Part shown: one piece after another, positions 8,851 to 17,956 of the stretch
Numbering within the stretch: position 1 is the stretch's first letter
How the letters are laid out: each line of letters starts with the position of its first letter
NCBI RefSeq assembly: GCF_042651565.1
Contig: NZ_JBHSDF010000004.1
DNA: 64,000 bases
Source: Salinispirillum marinum
GTDB taxonomy: Bacteria > Pseudomonadota > Gammaproteobacteria > Pseudomonadales > Natronospirillaceae
Direction: 5' to 3' (one strand)
The notes under the pieces: generated by a model
Seen by the model: the letters and a program-made list of their open reading frames with translations, nothing else
Told to the model about the DNA's origin: nothing
Database searches by the model: none
Made by a program: the position numbers and the translations under genes

Positions 8851-11478
8851 ATGTATGACATCAATGATATGGTGGTCAGCGTCATCAGCCTGCTTGCTGC
8901 CTGTGTCGTCTTCATCGTGGTCGCAGCGGCTTGGCACTTCACCACCTTGCGCTCGTTCAAATGGTCTGCTTCGGCCTTAGTGCTGGCGTCTGTAGGCTCC
9001 GTTGTATTGACCTTTGGGTTACTCGACCGTTCATTAAACGCTCAGTTACAACGCGAGGCCCAATTGCAGTTGAGCGAATTGGCGCAGCGTATTGAATCGA
9101 CCATCAGCAACCGTCAAGTGGAAGCCAGAGCCTTGGTTACCTATTTGGCCGACAACCCGAACCTTACCCAAAATCAATACGAGCACTACCTCAACCGTTT
9201 ACTGGTGAATCCGGAACTGTACACCAACATGGCGGCCGCACCCGACTTACGGGTTGAGTACATTTACCCCGTTGCCGGAAACGAGCCGGCGCTGGGTCTT
9301 TACTACCCCAATGTACCCGGCCAGTGGCCAGCCATTCAAAATATGTTGAGTACTGGTGATACCATCTTGATTGGTCCGATCAATCTCGCGCAAGGCGGCC
9401 AAGGGTTTATTATTCATGAACCAGTATACAACGCCGGGGGCCTGTGGGGCATTATTGCTGGGGTGCTACCTTTGGATCGCCTACTGGGCTTTGCCGGCCT
9501 AACCGATCTGACGCGCAATTACCAAGTCAATATTCAGGCCTGGCTCGCCAGCCAACCCGGCATCCCGATTAACGTTTGGGGCAGCCCACTTGAACAGGCA
9601 CCTTGGGTGAAGGTCAGCACGCGCATTCCGAATGGTACGTGGGATATTTCCTTAAACCCCCGCTCACCCGTTCGTATCGGCATCAGTACGCAAATCAGCG
9701 TTATCGTTATTGCCTTACTTGCAACTTTGTTGGCGATTTGGGTGACCTATTTGATGGCACGTGATCGTGACCAACGTGAACAGGCACAGATTGCCGTGCA
9801 AACCAGCACTTTTATGCTAGATGAGGCGCAGCGCATCGGCAGTATGGGCAGTTGGATTCGTTCCTCCAGCGGCACCCCTTTTACCCTATCACCGCAACTG
9901 GCAGAAATGCTGCACACCGGAACGCAAGTCTCGTTGAGTGATTGGATGAACGTTATACCGCGCAAGGATATTCGTTTGGTGTCGGAAGCCTTACACGACA
10001 TCATGACCGGCCGGCGCAACGACTTCAGTATTGAACACCGTATTCGCACGCTGGATGGCAAGGAGCGCATTGTCCAGCATACCGCGGAACACACCGTGGT
10101 GAATTCGCGCGGCGATGCCCAAGCGATTGGTACGGTCATCGATATCACGGTCAAAAAAGAGACCGAGCAACGACTCGAACGTCTGGCGTACTTTGATATG
10201 CTGACCCATACCCCCAATCGCTACTACTTTAAATCCGAAGTTGAGCGCCTGTTGGATGAACACCGTACCCGCCATCAAAAACTCGCGCTGTTGCACATCG
10301 ACTTGGATCACTTCAAAGTTATCAATGACTCATTAGGCCACTTAATCGGTGACGATGTGTTGCGCATTACCAGTGAGCGCATTCAGGCCGCACTGCAAGA
10401 ACGGGACATACTGTCCAGAACGGGTGGTGATGAATTCATGGTGGCGTTGACCGATATCGCTGACAGTGATGAAGCCTGTATGGTGGCGGCCCGAATTGTG
10501 GAGAAATTCCACTCCCCTATGTCGGTACAGGGGCACGAAATTTTCAATGGGGTTTCCATTGGCATCGTTATCTTCCCCGACCAAGCCAGCACGTATGAGG
10601 AACTGTATCAGCGTTCAGACCTTGCGTTGTACCGCTCCAAATCGTCAGGCCGGGGTCGATACCATCTGTTTTCCGGTGACCTGCATGTTGATTTCCAGCG
10701 CCGCACAAACCTCGAGCGTGCGATGCGCGGTGCACTGTCTAACAACGAATTCTATTTGGCCTACCAGCCGAAAGTGTCGGTAGCCGATCAGCGGCTGGTG
10801 GGCATAGAAGCACTGCTAAGGTGGCAAAGCGCTGAATTTGGCATGGTGGGACCCGATGAATTTATCCCTTTAGCAGAAGAAACCGGATTCATCGTGCAAC
10901 TTGGGCTTTGGGTTATGAACGAGGCCTTTAGAGAGTTTTCTGAAGCCCGCCTGCATTTCGATCCGGATTTGCGGTTATCAATCAACCTGTCGCCGCGCCA
11001 AATACAGCACTCTGATTTGGAGAACGATATCCGGGATGCATTGATGACCTACGATGTACCGGGCAAGAATTTAGAGCTCGAGATCACCGAAACCTTCATC
11101 ATTCGCGACCGGGCACAATGCGAAGCCTTTATGCGCTCGATGTCGCGGGTTGGGGTTGGTTTCTCATTGGACGACTTTGGCACCGGGTACTCGAACTTAG
11201 CGAGCCTGAAGAACCTGCCCTTAACAACCTTAAAGATCGACAAAACCTTCGTGTCCGACATCGAGCTTGATCAAGATGATCGAACTTTGGTGAATACCGT
11301 CATCCAATTGGGCCACAATCTTGGTTTAATCGTGATCGCCGAGGGCGTTGAAACCAGCGGACAGCACAGCTTCTTGCACCAAGCCGGGTGCGATGAATAC
11401 CAGGGCTATCTTTTTTCACCCGCCGTACGCATGGCAGATTTAATTGAATCCTACGGCAAAAAAGTAGCGCATTTTTAA
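8851..11478 (+). CDS. CHASE-PAS-GGDEF-EAL c-di-GMP turnover protein
   Basis: An 875-residue membrane protein for cyclic di-GMP turnover. Two N-terminal helices (about 8-28 and 38-57), a CHASE-like periplasmic sensor domain (about 60-270) and a helix (about 278-300) are followed by a PAS domain (about 320-440), a GGDEF domain with an intact GGDEF motif (525-529) and an EAL domain (EALLRW from 653, then DDFGTGYS, IDKTFV and EGVET). Both catalytic signatures look complete, so it could make and degrade c-di-GMP. The upstream inhibitory I-site is not RxxD (QERD instead), suggesting weak product inhibition. No clear ribosome binding site precedes the ATG at 8851. It is transcribed alone; rsmJ is convergent with a 4-base overlap. 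Confidence 0.9.
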   Translation: MYDINDMVVSVISLLAACVVFIVVAAAWHFTTLRSFKWSASALVLASVGSVVLTFGLLDRSLNAQLQREAQLQLSELAQRIESTISNRQVEARALVTYLADNPNLTQNQYEHYLNRLLVNPELYTNMAAAPDLRVEYIYPVAGNEPALGLYYPNVPGQWPAIQNMLSTGDTILIGPINLAQGGQGFIIHEPVYNAGGLWGIIAGVLPLDRLLGFAGLTDLTRNYQVNIQAWLASQPGIPINVWGSPLEQAPWVKVSTRIPNGTWDISLNPRSPVRIGISTQISVIVIALLATLLAIWVTYLMARDRDQREQAQIAVQTSTFMLDEAQRIGSMGSWIRSSSGTPFTLSPQLAEMLHTGTQVSLSDWMNVIPRKDIRLVSEALHDIMTGRRNDFSIEHRIRTLDGKERIVQHTAEHTVVNSRGDAQAIGTVIDITVKKETEQRLERLAYFDMLTHTPNRYYFKSEVERLLDEHRTRHQKLALLHIDLDHFKVINDSLGHLIGDDVLRITSERIQAALQERDILSRTGGDEFMVALTDIADSDEACMVAARIVEKFHSPMSVQGHEIFNGVSIGIVIFPDQASTYEELYQRSDLALYRSKSSGRGRYHLFSGDLHVDFQRRTNLERAMRGALSNNEFYLAYQPKVSVADQRLVGIEALLRWQSAEFGMVGPDEFIPLAEETGFIVQLGLWVMNEAFREFSEARLHFDPDLRLSINLSPRQIQHSDLENDIRDALMTYDVPGKNLELEITETFIIRDRAQCEAFMRSMSRVGVGFSLDDFGTGYSNLASLKNLPLTTLKIDKTFVSDIELDQDDRTLVNTVIQLGHNLGLIVIAEGVETSGQHSFLHQAGCDEYQGYLFSPAVRMADLIESYGKKVAHF

Positions 11479-12254
11479 GCGGAGGTTAATTTGTGCAGCG
11501 CGTAGACATCAAATCGGTTGGCTTTGCCGATGATGTGATGCGACGGCGCTGCATCCAGTAGGGCGTCCGCCAAACGGGGTCGCTTGACCACAATACGAGC
11601 AAACGACTGTTCAAGCCCCCACGCCAACAGCGCATCAGCATCGTCTTCAATACCCACCAATTCATGCAAGCTCTGCATATCTACCTTCACTTTCGCAGCT
11701 TTTTGGCGCGGTGGAAACATAGGGTCCAAGTACAGCACCTGCTGGGGTGCAGGCTCTGAATGGAAGTGATCGGGAGCGCTCCCGGCCAATAAATGCATAC
11801 GGGCAACAATGCTTTGTACGTCTGTATCACCCAGATTTTGCGCGCGTTGCAGGCCGTCAAAGAGCAAGGCAAAGACAATGGGGTGCCGCTCCATAAGCGT
11901 TAAACGAGCTCCCAAAGACGCCAGCACGAAGGCATCCCGTCCCAGTCCGGCGGTGGCATCCAGAATATGCAATGTGCGAACTTGATGAAGCCCGCACGCC
12001 TTGGCAATATCCTGCTGCACCCCGCCACCGAATTTGCGCCGATGGGCGAGCGCCCCCGCGACAAAATCCACATGTATGGGCTTTACGTTTCCCAATTGCA
12101 GCGGCTGCAATGCCAAGCCGTTGGCGCACACCAATTGAAACGCATCCCCGGCTTGCGCTTGGCTGCGTATGGGTAATGCTTCGGGAAGGGGAATATTGTG
12201 TACATCGGCGTAGGCGTGCGCCTCTGGATGTATAACGACCTTATTAATGCCCAT
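11475..12254 (-). CDS. rsmJ: 16S rRNA (guanine-1516-N2) methyltransferase
   Basis: A 259-residue SAM-dependent rRNA methyltransferase. Recognisable parts are the SAM-binding motif DATAGLGRDAFVLASLGA, the acidic strand end LMERHP and the catalytic-type motif LDPMFPPR. The ATG at 12254 (MGINKVVI) gives the normal length and overlaps the end of tsaB by 11 bases; the frame stays open upstream but that extension lies in tsaB coding sequence. It is last in an adk-tsaB-rsmJ run and converges on the GGDEF-EAL gene. Confidence 0.92.
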   Translation of the reverse strand: MGINKVVIHPEAHAYADVHNIPLPEALPIRSQAQAGDAFQLVCANGLALQPLQLGNVKPIHVDFVAGALAHRRKFGGGVQQDIAKACGLHQVRTLHILDATAGLGRDAFVLASLGARLTLMERHPIVFALLFDGLQRAQNLGDTDVQSIVARMHLLAGSAPDHFHSEPAPQQVLYLDPMFPPRQKAAKVKVDMQSLHELVGIEDDADALLAWGLEQSFARIVVKRPRLADALLDAAPSHHIIGKANRFDVYALHKLTSA

Positions 12255-12921
12255 GGGTGACTTGGTCACGCAAGTACAACGGCTGCAGAGCCTCTGCGGG
12301 TTGCCATAACGACGTACCGTCACGCGTAAGCAGAAAGTCGGCCAAACGTGCCGCCGCCGCTGCGGTCGGCAAACCGGCTTCCTCGGTGATGACATCCGAT
12401 GTCACCGCCAGTTCAGGCAATGCCCAGCCTGAACCTATACGGCCGGAAGCAAGGTCTGTCCATACGGTCAGGTCAGCGGGTGGTAGCAATGCTTCGCCTT
12501 CGAGCAACCGAAAACCTTTATCCGGCGCGCTGAACGCTGCGCAGTAGACTTCGCCCATGCGCGCATCCATCACAACCTGCCAACGCTCTTTTTCCGGTTG
12601 CAGTTCGGCACCCTGCCACGCCAACACGGCCAAAGTCGACAGTGGCAGTACTGGAAGCCCGGCGGCAAACGCCAAGCCCTGAGCAGCACTGACGCCTACA
12701 CGAATGCCGGTAAAGCTACCCGGCCCACGGGTGCAAGCGATGCCGTCAAGGCTTGCCAAGGCCACATCAGCGGCTTTTAGCACCTCATCCACCATAGGCA
12801 ACAGGCGTTGGGTATGGGTACGTGTCGCTATTTCAAAACACTCTGCCACCTCATGCCCGTCCAAAGACAACGCCACAGAACAGGCTTCTGTTGTGGTATC
12901 AATCGCCAGTATTCGAGTCAT
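12244..12921 (-). CDS. tsaB: tRNA threonylcarbamoyladenosine biosynthesis protein TsaB
   Basis: A 225-residue ASKHA-fold protein that dimerises with TsaD in making the t6A37 modification of ANN-decoding tRNAs. The N-terminus ILAIDTTTEACSVAL and the segment CTRGPGSFTGIRVGVSAAQGLA are diagnostic. Its start codon shares a base with the adk stop (TAATG on the minus strand), and rsmJ starts inside its end, so the three genes are probably translated from one message. Confidence 0.94.
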   Translation of the reverse strand: MTRILAIDTTTEACSVALSLDGHEVAECFEIATRTHTQRLLPMVDEVLKAADVALASLDGIACTRGPGSFTGIRVGVSAAQGLAFAAGLPVLPLSTLAVLAWQGAELQPEKERWQVVMDARMGEVYCAAFSAPDKGFRLLEGEALLPPADLTVWTDLASGRIGSGWALPELAVTSDVITEEAGLPTAAAAARLADFLLTRDGTSLWQPAEALQPLYLRDQVTHGH

Positions 12922-13574
12922 TAACTGAGGCTGGCAAAGATCTTACGAGTAATGTCTTTTACTGAACCCACGCCTTCAATGTAATTGTAGGCCGGTGCAT
13001 TTTCCGGGTCTTGTTGCGCCCAATCCTTGTAATAATGCACCAGTGGCTCGGTTTGTGAGTGATAGACTTCAAGGCGCTTACGCACGGTGGCTTCTTTATC
13101 GTCTTCACGTTGAATCAAGGTATCGCCTGTCTCATCGTCTTTCCCCGCGACTTTGGGCGGATTGTACTCAACATGGTACACGCGACCGGAGGCTTCGTGG
13201 ATACGACGACCACTCAGACGCTTAACGATTTCTTCGTCCGCGACATCAATATCAACCACATGGTCAATCACCACACCACTGTTCTTCAATGCCTCAGCTT
13301 GCGGAATGGTGCGAGGAAACCCATCGAATAAGAAGCCGTTGGCACAATCGGCTTCTTGAATACGCTCTTTGACCAAGGCAATGATGGTGTCGTCAGAAAC
13401 AAGGCCGCCGGATGACATCACTTCTTTCACTTTCAGGCCCAAGGGAGAGCCTGCTTTAACGGCTGCACGCAGCATATCACCGGTGGAAATTTGCGGAATG
13501 TTGAACTGCTCACAAATGGACTGGGCTTGCGTACCCTTACCAGCCCCGGGGGCCCCTAGCAAAATAACACGCAT
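12921..13574 (-). CDS. adk: Adenylate kinase
   Basis: A 217-residue enzyme that interconverts ATP + AMP and 2 ADP. It has the P-loop GAPGAGKGT, the AMP site STGDMLRAAV, FDGFPRT, and a long-form LID (GRRIHEASGRVYHVEYNPPK) without zinc cysteines. GGAG sits 9 bases before the ATG. It heads the adk-tsaB-rsmJ operon. Confidence 0.97.
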   Translation of the reverse strand: MRVILLGAPGAGKGTQAQSICEQFNIPQISTGDMLRAAVKAGSPLGLKVKEVMSSGGLVSDDTIIALVKERIQEADCANGFLFDGFPRTIPQAEALKNSGVVIDHVVDIDVADEEIVKRLSGRRIHEASGRVYHVEYNPPKVAGKDDETGDTLIQREDDKEATVRKRLEVYHSQTEPLVHYYKDWAQQDPENAPAYNYIEGVGSVKDITRKIFASLS

Positions 13575-13904
13575 GTGACGTAACTCCTGATTTTATATTT
13601 TGAATCTGTTTGCTCGGACAACCCGCAGGTTATCGACCGAAAAATTGGCCTAACCTTAACCGGCTGTCAGGATATACACAAGGCTGGCATTATGTGCCAG
13701 GCCGATAATGAGTATAAGGCCCTGCTATGGTTGACCGCATGGGCATAAAAAAAGCCCCGCACAGCAACCGCTGGCAGGGCGTCAATCAGCAAGAGAGTCA
13801 AAACGCCGCCCATTCTACGCAGGCATTTCCGAATGGAAACCCTGGTCGGGCCAACACCTTGGCTGATCAACGCATAATTCGTAATTTAAACTTTACAGCT
13901 GTTT
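13575..13904. other. Intergenic gap between gspD and adk
   Basis: A 330-base gap between two minus-strand genes. It contains the strong gspD terminator (13747-13780). The part nearest adk must hold its promoter, but I see no -35/-10 pair good enough to name. No other gene or repeat was recognised. Confidence 0.5.
13747..13780 (-). terminator. Rho-independent terminator after gspD
   Basis: Read on the minus strand: GCCCTGC, CAGC, a GGTT loop, GCTG, one unpaired T, then GCGGGGC and seven Ts. The stem is about 11 base pairs with one G-U pair, and the T-run follows directly. It lies about 125 bases past the gspD stop in the right orientation to end the gspN-gspC-gspD transcript. Confidence 0.88.
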
Positions 13905-15836
13905 CTATTGCGTCTGGATACCACGGTACAACTGGTCAAACGATGGCGGTGCGACCACGGCATCCAGATCAGCCCCGTCCGGACCGAAGCGCAACTCCCA
14001 AATACCCAAATAGCGCTCCATAGCCATTTCAGTGACACGTTCACTGACAATCGTTGGTCGTATGATGACCAACAAATTCACCTTATCAACCTCGGCGGTG
14101 GTGCTGCGAAACAAGGCACCAATAAAGGGTAAATCTCCCAACACAGGCACTTTGCGTTCGGTTTCTGTTACTCGATCCTTAACCATACCACCTAAAATAA
14201 TGGTGTCACCATTAGCGACTACGACATTGGTCTGAATTTGGCGTTTTGAGGTGCGTGAAGTCAGACTGGCGTCACCGATCAGCTCCTCTGTCACCTGATT
14301 GATCGCCATACGCACCATTTCATTTTGTTGAATATGGGGTTTTACGGTGATCTCGGTCGCTACGTTTTCCCGCTGAATGGTGAACGGGTTTTCCGGGTCT
14401 TGTGACGTTTGGAAAGGTACGGTTTCACCCACCAGTAACCGCGCTTCCGTATTATCCATGGTCATCAAGTAAGGCGTCGACAGCAAATTGGTGTTCGATT
14501 GCGTCTCCAATGCTTGAATGATGGCTGCAAACGAGAGGTTATTGCCCGGCAGCACTAAACCAACCAAGGCACCGTTGGCTTCCAAAACGGGTGCCAAAGA
14601 TTGCGCTGCATCACCACCGGAGCCAATGCCCGCAGCCCCAACAGCGCCCATACTGGCGCCGCCCTGAGGAAAATTGGAAGCACCTACCGCCGGCGGAATG
14701 TTTCGGCTGCTGTTGCCGGGAGACAACAAGCCTAACTGAATACCAAACTGGTCACTGACGCGGCCGCTGACTTCAACAATCGCAGCCTCAATCAGCACCT
14801 GCGCACGCGGGATATCCAACTGTGCAACGATGCGCTTAATTTCCGCCAGCTCATCCGGTTCGGCGCGCACTATTAAGGCGTTCAATTCTTCATCCGCCAG
14901 AATCGACAGGCCAGTCGCCGGTGCGCTGGTCGCACCATTGCCGCCCCCGCCGCCCGCCGGTGCACTGGCCGGATTAAGACCACGCAACAGCTCGGCCATT
15001 TTCAGCGCATCACCATTATTCAAAAACACCACTTCCGTATTGCCACTGCGCTGGGCGGACACCACATCGAGATCTTTGATCAAGGCTTCTACAAAATCCA
15101 ATACGCTGGGCTCTCCACGCAATATAAGGCGATTCGAACGCTCATCCGCCACTACCCGTAATGTTCCGGGCAAGCCATTGGGTGCCGCTTGCCCGCCCGT
15201 TGCCAACTGTTCGGGCAACAAAGTCTGCAACAACGCCACTATATTGCCCACCCAAGCGTTTTCCAGCGGCACCAAACGAATGGCGGTTTCGGTCTCCACA
15301 TCCACCAGCGCCAGAATTTGCTCAATGCGAACGATGTTATCCGCGTGGTCGACCAGAATGATGGAGTTGGTGGAGGGAATGCCCGACATATGCCCATACT
15401 TAGCCCCAATGGGGCGTAAAATGGGGATCAATTCCATGGCAGAGGTATGCTGTACCTGAATGACCCGGGTGATGAAGTCATCGTTAACCGCCAATTCTGT
15501 TTCTACCAACGGACCGGTGATCTGCTTGGCATCGTTCACCGGAATAACATGCACTTCATTGCCTCGTTCAGCCACCGTAAAGCCTTGCATTTTCAGCACC
15601 GCAAGAAACACTTCGTACACTTCTTCGGCGGTTAACTCATCGTCTGAAATAATGGTGACTTGCCCGCGTACCCGCGGGTCGAGGATAAAGGTTCGCCCGG
15701 TGATATTAGCCACTTGGTTAATGAACAACGACAAGTCCGCTTCCTTCATATTGACTTGCCAGGTCGCTTGCTGTGCCTGCACCACAACGGGGCTGAGCAG
15801 CAGGACCAGCAACAAACCACGAATAAACAATCGCAT
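13905..15836 (-). CDS. gspD: Type II secretion system secretin GspD
   Basis: A 643-residue outer-membrane secretin through which folded proteins leave the periplasm. A signal peptide (about 1-22, ending VQAQQ) is followed by an N0 domain (about 25-95), N1-N3 repeats with a glycine-rich loop in N3 (about residue 300), and the C-terminal secretin domain with PTIVSER near the end. The ATG at 15836 is preferred because the signal peptide begins there and GGGAG lies about 10 bases upstream; the frame is open back to 15941 into gspC. It follows gspC with 16 bases between and is last in the operon. Confidence 0.94.
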   Translation of the reverse strand: MRLFIRGLLLVLLLSPVVVQAQQATWQVNMKEADLSLFINQVANITGRTFILDPRVRGQVTIISDDELTAEEVYEVFLAVLKMQGFTVAERGNEVHVIPVNDAKQITGPLVETELAVNDDFITRVIQVQHTSAMELIPILRPIGAKYGHMSGIPSTNSIILVDHADNIVRIEQILALVDVETETAIRLVPLENAWVGNIVALLQTLLPEQLATGGQAAPNGLPGTLRVVADERSNRLILRGEPSVLDFVEALIKDLDVVSAQRSGNTEVVFLNNGDALKMAELLRGLNPASAPAGGGGGNGATSAPATGLSILADEELNALIVRAEPDELAEIKRIVAQLDIPRAQVLIEAAIVEVSGRVSDQFGIQLGLLSPGNSSRNIPPAVGASNFPQGGASMGAVGAAGIGSGGDAAQSLAPVLEANGALVGLVLPGNNLSFAAIIQALETQSNTNLLSTPYLMTMDNTEARLLVGETVPFQTSQDPENPFTIQRENVATEITVKPHIQQNEMVRMAINQVTEELIGDASLTSRTSKRQIQTNVVVANGDTIILGGMVKDRVTETERKVPVLGDLPFIGALFRSTTAEVDKVNLLVIIRPTIVSERVTEMAMERYLGIWELRFGPDGADLDAVVAPPSFDQLYRGIQTQ

Positions 15837-15852
15837 TAACAGGTTACTCCCT

Positions 15853-16851
15853 TCAATTCGGTAATTCTTGGAATACACGATACGTAGCCCCATTGCGCTC
15901 CAATGTGATGCGTATTTCACCCGAGGCCAATACGGACTCAATCAGGGCCTGATCTCGTTCTATATTCCCTACGCGCTGCCCGTTCACTTCCACAATCATA
16001 TCGCCGGGGCGCAATCCATTGGCGATCAATATGCCAGAGCGTGGCGTTACACGGTAGCCTTCATCCGTGAGTTGCAAACCGTACTGATTCAATAGGCCTT
16101 GCGGATTGCGGTAGGCTTGTGTCTGTACATCGGTAATCGCTTGGCGAATTTGTTGATTCAACCGTTCTTGTACATCAACACTGTTGCGCGTCGGTTCAGG
16201 TGCACGGGCCGTGTTGGTATTGGTCCGCGTATTGGCAACGTTGTTCGGTTGCGGCGCACTTACCGACACTGGCGGGGCCTCCACGGTGGGTTCTGGTATA
16301 GAAGCCAGTTCTGCATTGCCGGGTGCACTGCCCAGCAAAGGTGTTTCCTCAAAGCTCAATGTTTCCAGCGTTCCCGACCGTAGGAGTACCACCCGATTCC
16401 GATACACTTCCACCAATTCAGCTTGCCCAAACAGCGTTTCTCCCACCTGAAAAAGTTCCGCACCACGCCCGCGCTGAGAAATCAAGGCGGACCCTCGTTT
16501 TGGATCAGATGCTGAAAACACCCCCTGCAACACTAGTTGCAACCTAGTCGCGGGGGCAGTTTCGACCGCAACGGGCAGGGGTTCGGGCTTTTTTTCCTCG
16601 ATCTCCTGAAACTCGCCAAACCATTGTCCGGAAATCACCTCTTGTACTTGGCGCGCTGTATCTGTCGTCACATTGGCCGGTGTTTGTTCGGGCATTGACC
16701 AATCGACATCGGCAAATACCACGGTCGAGGGTGCCAATACCTGCCACACGGTTTTGGCCGTTGTTGCTCCGGCCCAAGCGGCCAAACACAGCAACAAAAA
16801 ACCAAAGAGGCGCTGCAGCCAGCGTTGCGCCAGCGGAGGTAGGGTAATCAT
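15853..16851 (-). CDS. gspC: Type II secretion system protein GspC
   Basis: A 332-residue inner-membrane protein linking the assembly platform to the secretin. It has one N-terminal transmembrane helix (about 14-33), a homology region around 70-160 (LVLQGVFSASDPKRGSALIS) that contacts GspD, a low-complexity linker rich in Asn, Thr and Pro, and a C-terminal PDZ domain (GILIANGLRPGDMIVEVNGQ). The start at 16851 forms an ATGA overlap with the gspN stop; an in-frame ATG 9 bases earlier is possible. Confidence 0.9.
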   Translation of the reverse strand: MITLPPLAQRWLQRLFGFLLLCLAAWAGATTAKTVWQVLAPSTVVFADVDWSMPEQTPANVTTDTARQVQEVISGQWFGEFQEIEEKKPEPLPVAVETAPATRLQLVLQGVFSASDPKRGSALISQRGRGAELFQVGETLFGQAELVEVYRNRVVLLRSGTLETLSFEETPLLGSAPGNAELASIPEPTVEAPPVSVSAPQPNNVANTRTNTNTARAPEPTRNSVDVQERLNQQIRQAITDVQTQAYRNPQGLLNQYGLQLTDEGYRVTPRSGILIANGLRPGDMIVEVNGQRVGNIERDQALIESVLASGEIRITLERNGATYRVFQELPN

Positions 16852-17594
16852 GACATCCACTCCAGGACATTTACGCGACTTTCCATAATAATTTCGCGTC
16901 CACCGGGAAGGTTAACATTGAGTACATCACGTATGTGCGTATATATGCGGTACATCGCCATGCCTTCCGTATCCAACTCCAAATCGGCCAGTGGCTTATC
17001 CGCTGGCACATCCTTAATATTCGCACGCACCAAGCCCTGAGCATCGGTAGCGATGAGGCCATTGATGTGTGGCAATTCAACGGCCTGTGGTCGGCCAAAC
17101 CAGACAAACTCGGAGCGCCCGTTGCGCCAGTCCACAACACCTTGCGCTTGCACCGCCCCCGACCCGGGCTGCCAATTGACATTCAGCCCTTGGAACCACA
17201 TCTGCCCACCCAACACGATGCGCTGTGGGGCCAAGGTCGCATCTAACACCGCAAGGTCGGCATAACCCTGTACATCGTTAAGTCGCCATTCACGCAAGGT
17301 CCGCGCTATTGACGCTTCGGCATTTATCCGCCGACCGGAAACCGTTGCGTCATAGCGTATTTGCCCTTGCAGCAAACGAGTGGGGTAAAACCGCCAATCG
17401 ACCAAAACACGATCGGAGCCATAGCTGACATCGGCCTTACCATGCCACACCGTACCCGACAGACCATGAACCTCCACTGGCAGCGCCCGATCATTACCGA
17501 ACTGATGCCACAACACATTAACCGGCGTAAACAACACCAATGCAAACAAGAAGAACAAGAGGAAGGCGATCAGTAAGTGGCGTATTTTTATCAT
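16848..17594 (-). CDS. gspN: Type II secretion system protein GspN
   Basis: A 248-residue GspN-family protein with one N-terminal transmembrane helix (about 7-27) and a periplasmic remainder with repeated short beta segments (GLSGTVWHGKADVSYG, GQIRYDATVSGRRINAEASIA). GspN is a non-universal T2SS component of poorly known role. Here it comes first, before gspC and gspD, with an ATGA coupling to gspC. Genes gspE to gspM are not in this window. Confidence 0.85.
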   Translation of the reverse strand: MIKIRHLLIAFLLFFLFALVLFTPVNVLWHQFGNDRALPVEVHGLSGTVWHGKADVSYGSDRVLVDWRFYPTRLLQGQIRYDATVSGRRINAEASIARTLREWRLNDVQGYADLAVLDATLAPQRIVLGGQMWFQGLNVNWQPGSGAVQAQGVVDWRNGRSEFVWFGRPQAVELPHINGLIATDAQGLVRANIKDVPADKPLADLELDTEGMAMYRIYTHIRDVLNVNLPGGREIIMESRVNVLEWMS

Positions 17595-17955
17595 TGAGCT
17601 GAGACAACCGAGTGTGAGCGTTCATTCAGTGGTCTGACAGTGTACTTGACTTTACGCAGCCCAGCCAAGGTAGCATTGAGCCAAAAAAGTAAAGGTCATG
17701 TTTGCAGAAACACAAAAGCCCACCGAAGTGGGCTTTTAGATTTCATAGGCTTGTAACAAGCGCATGTAAATTGCATTTCATAACGTCGCGAGTGCAGCAG
17801 CTATGAGGCAATTTAAATCGTTCAGTGGCGTGTCGCGAGCGCAACCGAGACAAGGCGGAAATGCCAGCGAGAGCGCAGTGTGCTTAAAGCACATGAGCAA
17901 CGAGCTGTCATTTCCAACGCCGTATCGGTCAGCGCAGCAGCGCCAATGACCGATT
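17595..17955. other. Intergenic gap between groEL and gspN
   Basis: A 361-base gap between two minus-strand genes. From the groEL side it holds a long imperfect palindrome (17815-17956) and then a short hairpin terminator (17714-17737). The remaining 120 bases before gspN should contain its promoter; I did not find a convincing one. No small gene was recognised. Confidence 0.5.
17714..17737. terminator. Two-way hairpin terminator after groEL
   Basis: AAAAGCCCAC-CGAA-GTGGGCTTTT: a perfect 10-base-pair stem with a CGAA loop and A/T runs on both sides, so it can end transcription in either direction. It lies about 220 bases past the groEL stop and upstream of gspN on the minus strand. Confidence 0.85.
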
Positions 17956-17956
17956 T
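17815..17956. repeat. Long imperfect palindrome, copy 2
   Basis: About 140 bases with ends AAATCGTTCAGTGGCG (17815-17830) and CGCCAATGACCGATTT (17941-17956), complementary at 14 of 16 positions. Internal arms GGCGGAAATG and CATTTCCAACGCC also pair, and the centre is TGTGCTTTAAGCACA read on the minus strand. The right end overlaps the groEL stop codon. Layout and some core bases (GCTCAT ahead of the central hairpin, CATTTC after it) match the element at 1580-1703. Confidence 0.7.

Noticed and set aside
14830..15459. 209-residue open frame antisense to gspD
   Set aside because: Ser/Thr/Arg-rich translation of the reverse strand of gspD with no family features.
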